In this document: positions 1 through 8,212 of the stretch, piece by piece
Layout of the letters: the number at the start of each line of letters is the position of its first letter
Position numbering within the stretch: position 1 is the first letter of the stretch
From: Oligoflexia bacterium
GTDB taxonomy: Bacteria > Bdellovibrionota > Bacteriovoracia > Bacteriovoracales > Bacteriovoracaceae
Direction: 5' to 3'
Assembly (NCBI GenBank): GCA_015231325.1
Contig: JADGBS010000012.1
Span: 1 to 39,239, forward strand
Length of the DNA stretch: 39,239 nt
Made by a program: the position numbers and the translations under genes
The notes under the pieces: generated by a model
The model's input: only the letters and a program-made list of their open reading frames with translations
Told to the model about the DNA's origin: nothing
The model's database searches: none

Positions 1-13
1 TTTTAAGGGACGG

Positions 14-1741
14 ATGATAAATTTCATAGTTGTCAATACTGTCAATAGTAACGCATTTTATGATTTTGATCTGGTTTCTGGTAAAAGTTTTTTGCGTCAT
101 CGCCGTTGTGGACAGAAAGACGTTTGGGGGCAATACAAGGGTCAGCTTTACCTTCCCCCATATACTGAGGGAGTGATTCCGCGATTAATCAATGCTGCTG
201 GACGACCGTTACAGATACTGGTGTTTGGCCGCGGGGATTACTACGCCAATGAGGTGGGACCGGTAGTCTTTTCCACTCATCGCGCACGTATTGTTGGGGC
301 GCTTGAACGTGAGCGTTGTTTACGGGTGCCTTGTGTTGGTGATGGGTCCAACGCAAAAGGACAGAACTGGAGCGTGGAAACAATACTTTTGGCGGTTGAC
401 CCGGAGGACGAGGCGTATCAGCGAATAACTACTGTCAAGCAGTTGAAGCAAAAAATTGATTGGGATTATATGTTGGCATTTTTACAAAACGAAGAGGGCG
501 GAGTAGAAATTGAAGGACATATTTATCCTTATTTACGAATAGCAGGCAAGGAGTTGGGAGCAAAAGAGGCGATAGAAAAAGTTGCTCGTGATATTTATGT
601 TTTCGAGAAAAAAGATTTGTTTGGTATGCGCTCCTCTTGTCATCAACTTTACAAGTTTCTTTGGAAGAATTTAGGAAGGATTAAGTTGGCAGAGGTTTAC
701 CGGAGTTTGGGTGAGACCCTAAGAGTGGCGCATCTGGAATTTCGTAAAATATTGAAAGAGAGGGGAGGATTAAAAGCAGAGTTAGAAGAGATTGAATCTA
801 AGGAAGCGCTTTCTGTAAACGCAGCGAAAGCTGCGTCTGCGACATCATCTCAAGAAGAAGCAAAGAAAAAGATTTATGAGCTCGAGGGTTCTTATTTGTA
901 CGAATTATTTGGTACGGAGACTGCGGCCTCTGCCAAAACTGCCAAGATGCCAGAGACGAAGGTAGATGTGGAAAGTGTGGAAACTATTGAACCAGAAAGT
1001 GCCAAGCAGTTGACGATGGAGTCTTTGGCATCAAGGGGAGTATCACTTTCCATGGCCCATGGTTTCTACCAAGAGATGACCGCCGGACTTTTGGGTAAAA
1101 TTAAGGAGTTGAAATATGGGGGAGCGAAAGAGCAAAGTGGCCCTATGTTGCGTTCGCAACAAGAAGTTCTTAGTGAATCGGCAGCACTAGCAGATATTTT
1201 TAAGGAACGTTTCGTTTTTTTTCACCAAAAATTTGCTGAACAGTATACTACCTGTATCAAATACGTAAAGGCCAGTGATGGTAATGGTAATTATTATCGA
1301 CATTGGTTTTATGCCTACGTAGAATTATTCTACCTATTGCGTTCTGCAGGATATATCTATGATTGTGATCGTCAACAATGGACTATGGTCAGTGTTGAAA
1401 AAAAGATACAAGACCTGGTTGTTGGTAACTGTAGAGGTGTGGTTTTTGATAGAGCATTCCCCAAAGCATTAGAACTGTTAAATCAATTACGGATGCAGGG
1501 CAGGCAGTATTATCGTTATGTGGAATATGATAATTGGCCAAACGCTACTCACAATAAATTGTTCTCCTGGGTAAAAGAAAGTGGAAGTCATCCCAATTGC
1601 AGTAGTCAAAAAGACCAAAAAGAAGTGAATGTTTGGTCGAATATTAACAATGGCGCACCGCTTTTTTTTGAGGGAGCAGGGTGGCCGTTGTTTGTAGAAA
1701 AAGAATCATTATTTAGTAGGAGTAAACGTAATGTTCTGTAG
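14..1741 (+). CDS. Hypothetical protein, 575 aa, upstream partner of the NuoD-like gene
   Basis: I do not recognise a family. The ATG at 14 follows an AAGGGA Shine-Dalgarno by a short spacer; the frame is open to the window edge, so a longer form cannot be excluded. There is no signal peptide or membrane segment. The protein has a folded-looking N-terminal part (residues 1-250), a charged Ala/Glu/Ser-rich and probably coiled-coil middle (about 250-340), and an aromatic-rich C-terminal part (about 400-575) with many Tyr and Trp. It overlaps the next gene by 11 bp and supplies that gene's ribosome binding site, so the two are very likely translationally coupled and work together. Because the partner is a homologue of a complex I / hydrogenase subunit, a role in the same assembly is possible, but nothing in this sequence shows it directly. 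Confidence 0.7.
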   Translation: MINFIVVNTVNSNAFYDFDLVSGKSFLRHRRCGQKDVWGQYKGQLYLPPYTEGVIPRLINAAGRPLQILVFGRGDYYANEVGPVVFSTHRARIVGALERERCLRVPCVGDGSNAKGQNWSVETILLAVDPEDEAYQRITTVKQLKQKIDWDYMLAFLQNEEGGVEIEGHIYPYLRIAGKELGAKEAIEKVARDIYVFEKKDLFGMRSSCHQLYKFLWKNLGRIKLAEVYRSLGETLRVAHLEFRKILKERGGLKAELEEIESKEALSVNAAKAASATSSQEEAKKKIYELEGSYLYELFGTETAASAKTAKMPETKVDVESVETIEPESAKQLTMESLASRGVSLSMAHGFYQEMTAGLLGKIKELKYGGAKEQSGPMLRSQQEVLSESAALADIFKERFVFFHQKFAEQYTTCIKYVKASDGNGNYYRHWFYAYVELFYLLRSAGYIYDCDRQQWTMVSVEKKIQDLVVGNCRGVVFDRAFPKALELLNQLRMQGRQYYRYVEYDNWPNATHNKLFSWVKESGSHPNCSSQKDQKEVNVWSNINNGAPLFFEGAGWPLFVEKESLFSRSKRNVL

Positions 1742-3218
1742 ATCGCAGTGTTCTTGCGTAGTAGTTTCAGGGGATGAGTGGCCTAATCGTTTAACCCAGA
1801 TAAAATATAGCGAAGGATTTAGTTATTTTATAGGAATTGAGGGACCCTATGCATTTAATTCTCTTGTAAGTATTTTTGTATCTAATATGAGACTTAATCG
1901 CCAATTGAAGATTATTTTAGAATCAGTTGATACAGTTGCTAAATATCGAAAGATGCTTCTAGTTCTAAAAAATATTTGGCCAGGTGTTGAAGGATTGGTT
2001 TTGCAAATAGAAATAGGTAGAGATGGTGGTAGTGGTAGTGGTAGTGGTAGTGGTAGTAATGAGTTAAGTAAAAAACAACATGGACATGTTAAAATAGATG
2101 AATGGCATGATGAATGGCACTCGGCTTGCTATAATAACTTTCCACTAACATTGAAGTACATGTTGGATAAAGGGAATAAAGGGAACAAAGGGAACAAAGG
2201 GAACAAAGGGAACAAAGGAAAAATATTGTGTATGGATTTATCGTATTTTCGTACCAGTGGGTGTGATAATACAAACACAAAATTTCCTAGTGATTGGTCA
2301 TGTACCAGTTCTATCTTACGTTTGATGGCATTAGAACTGCTTGCAAAAACGACGATTCCTTCACGTGCGCAGGTTGTTAGGATGTTAATGTTGGAGTGGG
2401 AAAGAATCGAAGATCATTTATATTCGCTTGGAGAGTTGGCATATGCGTTGACCGCCGGTAGTTATGCAACCAGATTTGTGCAATTGAAGAGGATGGTTTC
2501 CGCTCTGCTTAAATGCCTGCCTGCGGCAATTTTGAAGCAAGGAGGTCTTGCATTTTGGCCAGGGGGAGAGTGGTTTACCCAAAATTTGCATACGGTTAAG
2601 TCTTTACAAGAAAAAGTTACATATTTGAGACGATTATTTCGATTGAGAACATGGCGCTTTAGTAAAAAGTGTGAAGGTCAGATTACTGCTGAATTTGCCA
2701 CTAATTGGGGATACTCCGGCCCGATATTGCGTGCCTGTGGTATTCAATATGATTTGCGGAAGGCCCGGCCATATTATTATTATTCTCAACTTGATTTCCA
2801 GATTCCCGTTGGTCACATGGGAAGCATAATGGATATTTATGAAGTAAAGTGGGAAGAAATTTTTCAATCTATTAAAATTATTTCTGCACTTCTTAATTCT
2901 CTGCCCGGCGGAGATGTTTGTATTGAAATGGCGGAGGTTAGTGAATCTGATCAATCTGATCAATCTGACCAATCTGACCGACTTGATCAACTTGATCGAC
3001 TTGGTCGACTGAATTATCTTTCATTAGAATCCCCTGGAGGAGAGCTAGGGGTTTTTGTTAGTCAAAATATTAGTTTAATACCACGTCATCCCGGATTTTT
3101 TTTGCTACATTCTTGGCCTCAATTGGTGCAGGGTCTTTCCGTTGAGGAGGCGATGAATTATTTGCTAGGATTTAATGTTAAGATTGAGGAGTGTTATTAT
3201 CCAACCATGTTTTCATAA
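1731..3218 (+). CDS. Divergent NuoD / group 4 hydrogenase large-subunit homologue with internal repeats
   Basis: The ATG at 1731 has AGGAG eight bases upstream, inside the end of the preceding gene. Residues about 200-445 follow the 49-kDa subunit family (NuoD, HycE large subunit) in order: an IPSRAQVVRML helix with WERIEDHL near residue 209, then GPILRACGIQYDLRKARPY and LDFQIPVG near 327-360 (compare the NuoD 'GPxLRxSGxxYDLRKxxPY...FxxPxG' block), then ESPGGELGVFV near 433 (compare 'EAPKGEFGVYL'). The first 100 residues weakly recall the NuoC 30-kDa domain (an IWPGVEG segment), which would make it a HycE-like C+D fusion; this is tentative. The NuoD N-terminal block with its quinone-site His is not recognisable, and there are no CxxC nickel-ligand pairs, so hydrogenase activity is unlikely. 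Three repeat tracts (2028-2057, 2172-2216, 2946-3008) lie between conserved blocks. The 3' end overlaps the convergent nucleosidase gene by 41 bp. Confidence 0.7.
   Translation: MFCRSQCSCVVVSGDEWPNRLTQIKYSEGFSYFIGIEGPYAFNSLVSIFVSNMRLNRQLKIILESVDTVAKYRKMLLVLKNIWPGVEGLVLQIEIGRDGGSGSGSGSGSNELSKKQHGHVKIDEWHDEWHSACYNNFPLTLKYMLDKGNKGNKGNKGNKGNKGKILCMDLSYFRTSGCDNTNTKFPSDWSCTSSILRLMALELLAKTTIPSRAQVVRMLMLEWERIEDHLYSLGELAYALTAGSYATRFVQLKRMVSALLKCLPAAILKQGGLAFWPGGEWFTQNLHTVKSLQEKVTYLRRLFRLRTWRFSKKCEGQITAEFATNWGYSGPILRACGIQYDLRKARPYYYYSQLDFQIPVGHMGSIMDIYEVKWEEIFQSIKIISALLNSLPGGDVCIEMAEVSESDQSDQSDQSDRLDQLDRLGRLNYLSLESPGGELGVFVSQNISLIPRHPGFFLLHSWPQLVQGLSVEEAMNYLLGFNVKIEECYYPTMFS
2028..2057 (+). repeat. Five tandem copies of GGTAGT (Gly-Ser tract)
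   Basis: A perfect 6-bp unit repeated five times inside the NuoD-like gene, encoding alternating Gly and Ser. It sits between the putative NuoC-like and NuoD-like parts, where it may act as a flexible linker. Length changes by whole units would keep the frame. Confidence 0.95.
2172..2216 (+). repeat. Five tandem 9-bp units (Gly-Asn-Lys tract)
   Basis: One GGGAATAAA unit followed by four identical GGGAACAAA units within the NuoD-like gene, encoding repeated Gly-Asn-Lys. The near-identity of the units suggests recent slipped-strand expansion. Confidence 0.95.
2946..3008 (+). repeat. Seven degenerate 9-bp units (Asp/Ser/Leu/Gln tract)
   Basis: Units such as TCTGATCAA, TCTGACCGA and CTTGATCGA repeat seven times in frame inside the NuoD-like gene, between the Pro-Gly conserved block and the C-terminal ESPGGE block. 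The units diverge along the array, so it is older than the 2172-2216 array. Confidence 0.9.
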
Positions 3219-3948
3219 TATTGAATGTCGTAATGCTTAGAGTGGTTAGACAGGGTTTAAAGTTATAAGTGAATTCTGTTAAAGAATTACTGGCAGCAGT
3301 GTCAGTGATAGCTCTTAAAACCAAATAAGGGGTTTTAGTGAGCGAACATATTTGTGCTACAGCTGAACTCTCCCAATCAACCGCCAATGGTGATTTCATC
3401 GTAGAAAATTCTTGTCGCAGTTCATCCCTTCTTTGAGTGCTAAAAATATTTTCGGTGCCGGATAAAATAGTGCCGGTAAGAATCGCATTCTTTATACTCG
3501 TGGTAGCATTTGAGGTCATAGTGTGACACATCTGCAGCAGATGAGAAGGAGGGGCAAAGTTTGGTTTAGGGGCGGGATGACTGTAATAATCATGTTCAAT
3601 GATTTTTTCAGCGAGCACCATACAACCAATCGGGGTATCATCAATCGCACCAGCACTCCCAATATGCAGTAGCAGGTTTGGGGTATAGCAGTCGATAAGT
3701 TGCTGGGTGGTGGCAGCTGCTAGTACTTTACCCATGCCAGAGACGCTGATCACCAACCGTAGCATTAGCTTCTCACTGCGCAGCATATGGACAGAAGACC
3801 GAATAGATTTTTCGGTGGAGCATTCAGTGAAACCGAATCGCTGTTTGAACTCTTTTGGTAAAAGAGAAACAAATATTTTTTTCTCTGCTGCCAGTGGAAG
3901 CAGTAATGCTATAGTTGTCGAAATCGGAATTTTGGAAAATTTAGTCAC
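3178..3948 (-). CDS. MTA/SAH-nucleosidase-like phosphorylase-family hydrolase
   Basis: This is a PNP/UDP phosphorylase-fold protein of about 256 residues. Visible hallmarks are the GSAGAID glycine-rich loop, a SGTENIF segment, AVDWESSAVAQ (the position of the AVEMExxAVAQ motif with its catalytic Glu) and RAITDTA (the RxISDxA motif with the catalytic Asp). Members hydrolyse the N-glycosidic bond of methylthioadenosine, S-adenosylhomocysteine or futalosine; the exact substrate cannot be read here. The start is GTG (3946-3948) with only a weak GAG upstream, and no in-frame ATG is available. It is the last gene of the luxE operon, 10 bp after the exported-protein gene. Trp in place of the usual Met before the catalytic Glu hints at an altered substrate pocket. 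Confidence 0.75.
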   Translation of the reverse strand: MTKFSKIPISTTIALLLPLAAEKKIFVSLLPKEFKQRFGFTECSTEKSIRSSVHMLRSEKLMLRLVISVSGMGKVLAAATTQQLIDCYTPNLLLHIGSAGAIDDTPIGCMVLAEKIIEHDYYSHPAPKPNFAPPSHLLQMCHTMTSNATTSIKNAILTGTILSGTENIFSTQRRDELRQEFSTMKSPLAVDWESSAVAQICSLTKTPYLVLRAITDTAASNSLTEFTYNFKPCLTTLSITTFNIMKTWLDNNTPQS

Positions 3949-3958
3949 TATAGTAATC

Positions 3959-5413
3959 TCATTCTTCTTCTATATCTCCGTTGTCACTATTGATCTTACC
4001 GAAGTGAAAAGCTTTTCCGCGATTCACCTCGAAACCAGGAACAATTTGTTCTCGCATTGGAGATAGTAACTTTTGCCTGAAGGTGGACTGAACCGCGGTT
4101 TCTTCGACCATTTCGTCTAATTGAAAGGAATGCGGATCCTTGTACTCGACAGCGACCACTCCGGTTTGATAAGCGGAAAGGTAGGTACCCTGCGGATCAA
4201 CAACATAATCACGCAATTGCAAATGTCCGTGAGATGTTTTTATCTGAGGCAGATGGGACGTCACCCCTTGGTCAACCGTAATCTGATGATTATAAACCTT
4301 TGGAGCGGAAGATTCAACTGCCACGCGCTCATCCATTTGATATGCAGAGCGTTGATATGATATTCCCATTTGGGGATGTAGAAAATCGATATCTTTGATT
4401 GCTATTTCTTGAATTACTGCCATCATTGCGTTGACGGTTGTGGGGTCGTTAATTGGATTTTGTAGTGCGTTGGCGCTTACCTCTTGTACAGTTTGTTGTA
4501 ATTGGTACAAGGACAATTCGTTGCGTACCTGCTGTATTCCAAAGATTTTGAGAATATCATCATCTTTTAACAATATGCGATATTTATGTACTGCCAGCGC
4601 TTCCTGTGGCGAAGGATTTAGAATTTTTAATTCTAACCATCCTCGATTTTTGGTGATGGCGCTGCGATGAAAATCTTTTAACTCTTTCTTACTACGTAAG
4701 GTAACTCCATTTTTTACCTCTGCATAGAATCGAGCGCGAAGTTTTATTTTTGTAATTACCCCTTCATTTTGAAAGTGAGCACTTTTCCCATAAAATGTAA
4801 TGGTGTAATTTTTTGCATACAAGGAAGGGGCGTCTCGAAGTGTGAGATCTATATTTACACTCGGTTGCTCTGCGGCCACTTCCGGGTTTGGGTGGGCCAA
4901 TTGGAAAAACATCGTATCTACATCGCGTTGATACATGGTGGATTTGTATTCTTTCCGTGCAGAAGTGGTTGATACTATTTTTTGGGAAGTAAACAGTGAA
5001 TTGACTATACTTTTTCCCTGATCGATTCCAAGTAAAATGCTTGTTGGATGGTGTGGGTTTAGTGGGTTTACTTGATTTATTGATGATCTTAGCACGGTCT
5101 CTTCTGGCATATCTGCCGCATTTTTATAATCATCTTCATCGGAAATTTCGGAGGTATCCTCAGGAAAATCGATTGGCTCGATGAGGGTTGGGTGTTTCGC
5201 TCTCTTGCTGGAAAGTGCTTGTTGTATACTTAATGCACGTTTGTTGTTATTAAGTTTTTTTGGGACAACGGATTCGTATCTTCTTTCATCTTTTTTAGCA
5301 AAGACAGGCGAAACGATAAGAATGTTAATAGCGCAGATAGTGAAAACTTTGACGAAAATTTTAGTGGAAATTTTGGCAGAAAAGCTACTAATTCGGTTAA
5401 ATTTTTCCTGCAT
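3959..5413 (-). CDS. Exported protein of unknown function, 484 aa
   Basis: The ATG at 5413 is preceded by a clear AAGGAG. Residues about 1-39 form a Sec signal peptide: a Lys-containing N-region, a hydrophobic core and a predicted cut after VFA. The mature protein starts with a basic and then acidic low-complexity stretch (about 40-110). The middle has alternating charged beta-strand-like segments: KIKLRARFYAEV, GWLELKIL and later VAVEYKD. These faintly resemble CYTH/VTC triphosphate-tunnel strands (basic 'KxRxR' and acidic 'ExK' patterns), but I would not assign the family. It lies between the LuxC fusion (32 bp upstream) and the nucleosidase (10 bp downstream), so it is an extracytoplasmic member of a fatty acid activation operon. 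Confidence 0.7.
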   Translation of the reverse strand: MQEKFNRISSFSAKISTKIFVKVFTICAINILIVSPVFAKKDERRYESVVPKKLNNNKRALSIQQALSSKRAKHPTLIEPIDFPEDTSEISDEDDYKNAADMPEETVLRSSINQVNPLNPHHPTSILLGIDQGKSIVNSLFTSQKIVSTTSARKEYKSTMYQRDVDTMFFQLAHPNPEVAAEQPSVNIDLTLRDAPSLYAKNYTITFYGKSAHFQNEGVITKIKLRARFYAEVKNGVTLRSKKELKDFHRSAITKNRGWLELKILNPSPQEALAVHKYRILLKDDDILKIFGIQQVRNELSLYQLQQTVQEVSANALQNPINDPTTVNAMMAVIQEIAIKDIDFLHPQMGISYQRSAYQMDERVAVESSAPKVYNHQITVDQGVTSHLPQIKTSHGHLQLRDYVVDPQGTYLSAYQTGVVAVEYKDPHSFQLDEMVEETAVQSTFRQKLLSPMREQIVPGFEVNRGKAFHFGKINSDNGDIEEE

Positions 5414-5445
5414 AATTAACTCCTTTTTCAGATGTTTTTTTAAGG

Positions 5446-8193
5446 TTACTTTCGTTGGTCGATAACCTTTATTAGTTTTCCGGTATTTGGTGTATATACC
5501 AAATTTTTTGCGGGAACCATTGTTACGTCAAAAGTAATAACTCCTTCGCGATAAACGTCGTTGAATTCCCAGTAATTTTTTAAGATGCTATCTTTTATTT
5601 TTTTCGTTAGTTCCGTTAATTCTTTTTGTGATTCAGAATTATTTGGAGCGAGGGCCAGCATAATTTTTAGATGATCGATGTTACTGCCATCTAAGGGAAG
5701 AATGATTATTTGCATCTCCAGTGGAAAAAGCAATAAATCTGATTTTTTTATCTCAGCAGTGAGATTAATTGCATGCAATATTTTTTGATAGTGCAAGAAT
5801 GGACCACCGGCCTTAAAGATTTCCCCATAGCGACATAGTAGTTCAAAACGAGGTGCTCTTCTTCCACAAGGACAAGCTCCCTGTACCCAGCGACCAAGAT
5901 CGCCAATTTCGTAACGTAACAAAGAGTGTCCACTACGCGCAAGGGAGGAAAAGAGCAGTCTACCAATCGCGGTACTTTCTGGAGGAATCAGTGAATTGTC
6001 TTCTATCCCTACTATCTCTAATTGTTGCAATTTAGTTTGTAAATGATGAATGCCGCCATCAGAATAGGCGCACTGATATCCTAAAGGACCAGCATCTACA
6101 CTTCCATAAGTTGCAGATTTAATAATTTCTACAGCGAATTCTTGATGTAAGAATTCCTGCTGAGAAGAGGCGAGGTGTTCACCTCCATAAAAAATCTTTT
6201 TTATTCCATGGTATTTTTTTAGAGCATTGGCCACTAAGGGATCTCGAAAAAAATGATTGAGATAACTGGGTGTTCCCATTAGTGTATCAATTTTAAATTC
6301 CAAAATTGTATCTAGCACAACCGAGAAATCCTGGAAGGCACCCATTGGCCAGATTTTGGCCCGTAACGATTCCAAAATAGTAAAAAAACTAAGAAAACCG
6401 CCATACAATCCTCCAGCATAAAAGAGGTTCATTATTCGGTCGTTTTCAGGATCGAGACCGGCGGCCAATAGACCATCTGCAGCGATATTCATCTGATAGT
6501 GATAATCATCATACGAAAAAGTTGAGACCTTTGCTTTACCGGAGCTTCCACCACTACGAAAAGTCAGCTGTTGAAGTTCTGTGATGATTTTTTGCGACTG
6601 AAATCCCTCTTTCGTAAGGATGTTCGGGATGCTTTTTTCAGAAGAGAAGACAGACGGGTGAATGTCAGAACGAATGTTAGATAAATAGTTTCCGATTTGC
6701 GCGCGATTGATCACATTGGTGTCAACTGCTAGCGAGACTTTACGAGCATACCTGGTCAGTGCATATTCACCGTCATGAGGTTCTCCTAAGTAGCTATTAT
6801 GCATTTCACCTAATGGTCTAATGCGCACAGCTCCAGCACGATAAAAAAGATTGCTTAGTTCCCATGTCTCATCTGGTTGGGCCGAGAGTCCAACAGTTTG
6901 TAGATAGGAACGATGACCACTTAGGTTTTTAATAATGTTAGTGCGTGAAAGTGGTTTAACCCAAATGGTGCGAAAAAGTGGAGAGGAACATAGTTCTGAA
7001 GAGTAATCCAGAAGTACGCGCCAATTTTTTTCCGCGCTGGTGTCAGCAAAAATTTTTCCTTTACCCAGAAGCGTCTCTAAACGGTGTAGTTCAGTTACGT
7101 TCGTGATTTCGGCCCACTCCATATCCATCGGAGTGCGCTTGAGCTTATGTTCTCGAGAGTAGTTGGCCAATTCTTCAGCGAGAATAATTGCAAATTGTTC
7201 GAGTGTTGATCGCTCACTTTGGTTGCCGTGGTCATCTTCGCCATTTTCGTCGCTTTCGAGATAAACTATCTGTGGACTAGAACAGGCATTTTGCTCTAAT
7301 AATGTTATATCTATAATCAGTTTGCGAGCGATGTCGCAAATATTTGCCAACGTGTTTGTGCTTTTTTTACTGACATAGGCAAAGGATATTTTATGCCCAA
7401 ACGTAATCATTCTGGTCTGCGGTCCAATCAATCCTCTGATGTTCATTACCGCCTGATCTCCGCCCCATACCACTACCCCGTCGCTAACGGAGAGCAATTT
7501 GCGGAGAGTACTCTGCTCTTTGGAAGAAATATCAACCCAACAGATCATGTCTTTCAATAAATTAGTTTTGTCGCATTCCAGCAGTAGTTCTAATATTTTT
7601 GGAGAGAAATGGTCATTGGTCGCACTTTTTAAGATATTAATATTACCTAATAGCAGAGATTCAATGACGCTGAGTGCACCAACGCTCAAGACATTTCCGG
7701 GAGTGATATGAGTAACGAGGCCTAGTGAAACCCATCCTTCATAAGTATTACAACTATCATAACGATTCCAACTGTTATGGCCGTGCAAACTATCGATTTT
7801 TTTTAAGTCGAAAGGATCTTCGAAAATATTGGGGATACTCAGTTCCCGTTTAAGTTTTAATTTTAAATTATCCGCACGCAAAAAATTTGCGATTTCCATT
7901 ATTTGAGAGGAATAAGAATCAATATTTTCGACGTTGGCCAGTGCATTATTGGTCACTTCATTGTTGGCCACTTCATTTTGAACGAGGGTTTCTATTAATT
8001 TTTGTTGTAATTTTTTGTCGCTTAGTAAACGGATGCTAAGAAGATCACAGGCCGCAAGAGTATCCTGGTGTTGTGTTTTCTTTTGTGACAACCAATAACC
8101 TAAATGCAATTTGAGATTGCTTAATTCGATTTCTAATTCGTGATCGCTGATCCATTTTCCACGCCACAGATGTTGTCTGTTTTTATTATTCAT
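5446..8193 (-). CDS. LuxC-type acyl-CoA reductase fused to PaaK/F390-synthetase-like adenylate-forming domain
   Basis: A 915-residue two-domain protein. Residues about 130-480 match the LuxC fatty acid reductase family (NAD(P)H-dependent reduction of an activated acyl group to the aldehyde): THITPGNVLS, GVVVWGG, MITFGHKISFAYVS, and the catalytic Cys304 within LEQNACSSPQ. Residues about 520-915 match the PaaK/coenzyme F390 synthetase group of adenylate-forming enzymes: a P-loop RSGGSSGKAK near 545, YEIGDLGRWV, and a CPCGRRAPR segment. The start ATG has AAGGAAA upstream. luxE ends 19 bp before it and the exported-protein gene begins 32 bp after it. LuxC and LuxE normally form a fatty acid reductase complex; here a second acid-activating domain is built in. 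Residues 72-86 come from a 15-bp triple repeat (7934-7978). Confidence 0.85.
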   Translation of the reverse strand: MNNKNRQHLWRGKWISDHELEIELSNLKLHLGYWLSQKKTQHQDTLAACDLLSIRLLSDKKLQQKLIETLVQNEVANNEVTNNALANVENIDSYSSQIMEIANFLRADNLKLKLKRELSIPNIFEDPFDLKKIDSLHGHNSWNRYDSCNTYEGWVSLGLVTHITPGNVLSVGALSVIESLLLGNINILKSATNDHFSPKILELLLECDKTNLLKDMICWVDISSKEQSTLRKLLSVSDGVVVWGGDQAVMNIRGLIGPQTRMITFGHKISFAYVSKKSTNTLANICDIARKLIIDITLLEQNACSSPQIVYLESDENGEDDHGNQSERSTLEQFAIILAEELANYSREHKLKRTPMDMEWAEITNVTELHRLETLLGKGKIFADTSAEKNWRVLLDYSSELCSSPLFRTIWVKPLSRTNIIKNLSGHRSYLQTVGLSAQPDETWELSNLFYRAGAVRIRPLGEMHNSYLGEPHDGEYALTRYARKVSLAVDTNVINRAQIGNYLSNIRSDIHPSVFSSEKSIPNILTKEGFQSQKIITELQQLTFRSGGSSGKAKVSTFSYDDYHYQMNIAADGLLAAGLDPENDRIMNLFYAGGLYGGFLSFFTILESLRAKIWPMGAFQDFSVVLDTILEFKIDTLMGTPSYLNHFFRDPLVANALKKYHGIKKIFYGGEHLASSQQEFLHQEFAVEIIKSATYGSVDAGPLGYQCAYSDGGIHHLQTKLQQLEIVGIEDNSLIPPESTAIGRLLFSSLARSGHSLLRYEIGDLGRWVQGACPCGRRAPRFELLCRYGEIFKAGGPFLHYQKILHAINLTAEIKKSDLLLFPLEMQIIILPLDGSNIDHLKIMLALAPNNSESQKELTELTKKIKDSILKNYWEFNDVYREGVITFDVTMVPAKNLVYTPNTGKLIKVIDQRK
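7934..7978 (-). repeat. Three 15-bp tandem units in the luxC-like gene
   Basis: On the + strand the units read TTGGCCAGTGCATTA, TTGGTCACTTCATTG and TTGGCCACTTCATTT. They encode three five-residue copies (NEVAN, NEVTN, NALAN) before the conserved LuxC core, in frame. Confidence 0.85.
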
Positions 8194-8212
8194 TATCTTT
8201 ATTTCCTTTTCC

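Noticed and set aside
2634..2990. A - strand protein opposite the NuoD-like gene
   Set aside because: It is a shadow of the conserved NuoD blocks on the + strand, and its repeats mirror the tandem array.
2028..3008. CRISPR-like arrays
   Set aside because: The repeats are directly tandem, 6-9 bp, in frame and without spacers; no cas genes are present.
1731..3218. A functional NiFe hydrogenase large subunit
   Set aside because: Neither CxxC nickel-ligand motif is present and no maturation protease site is seen at the C terminus.
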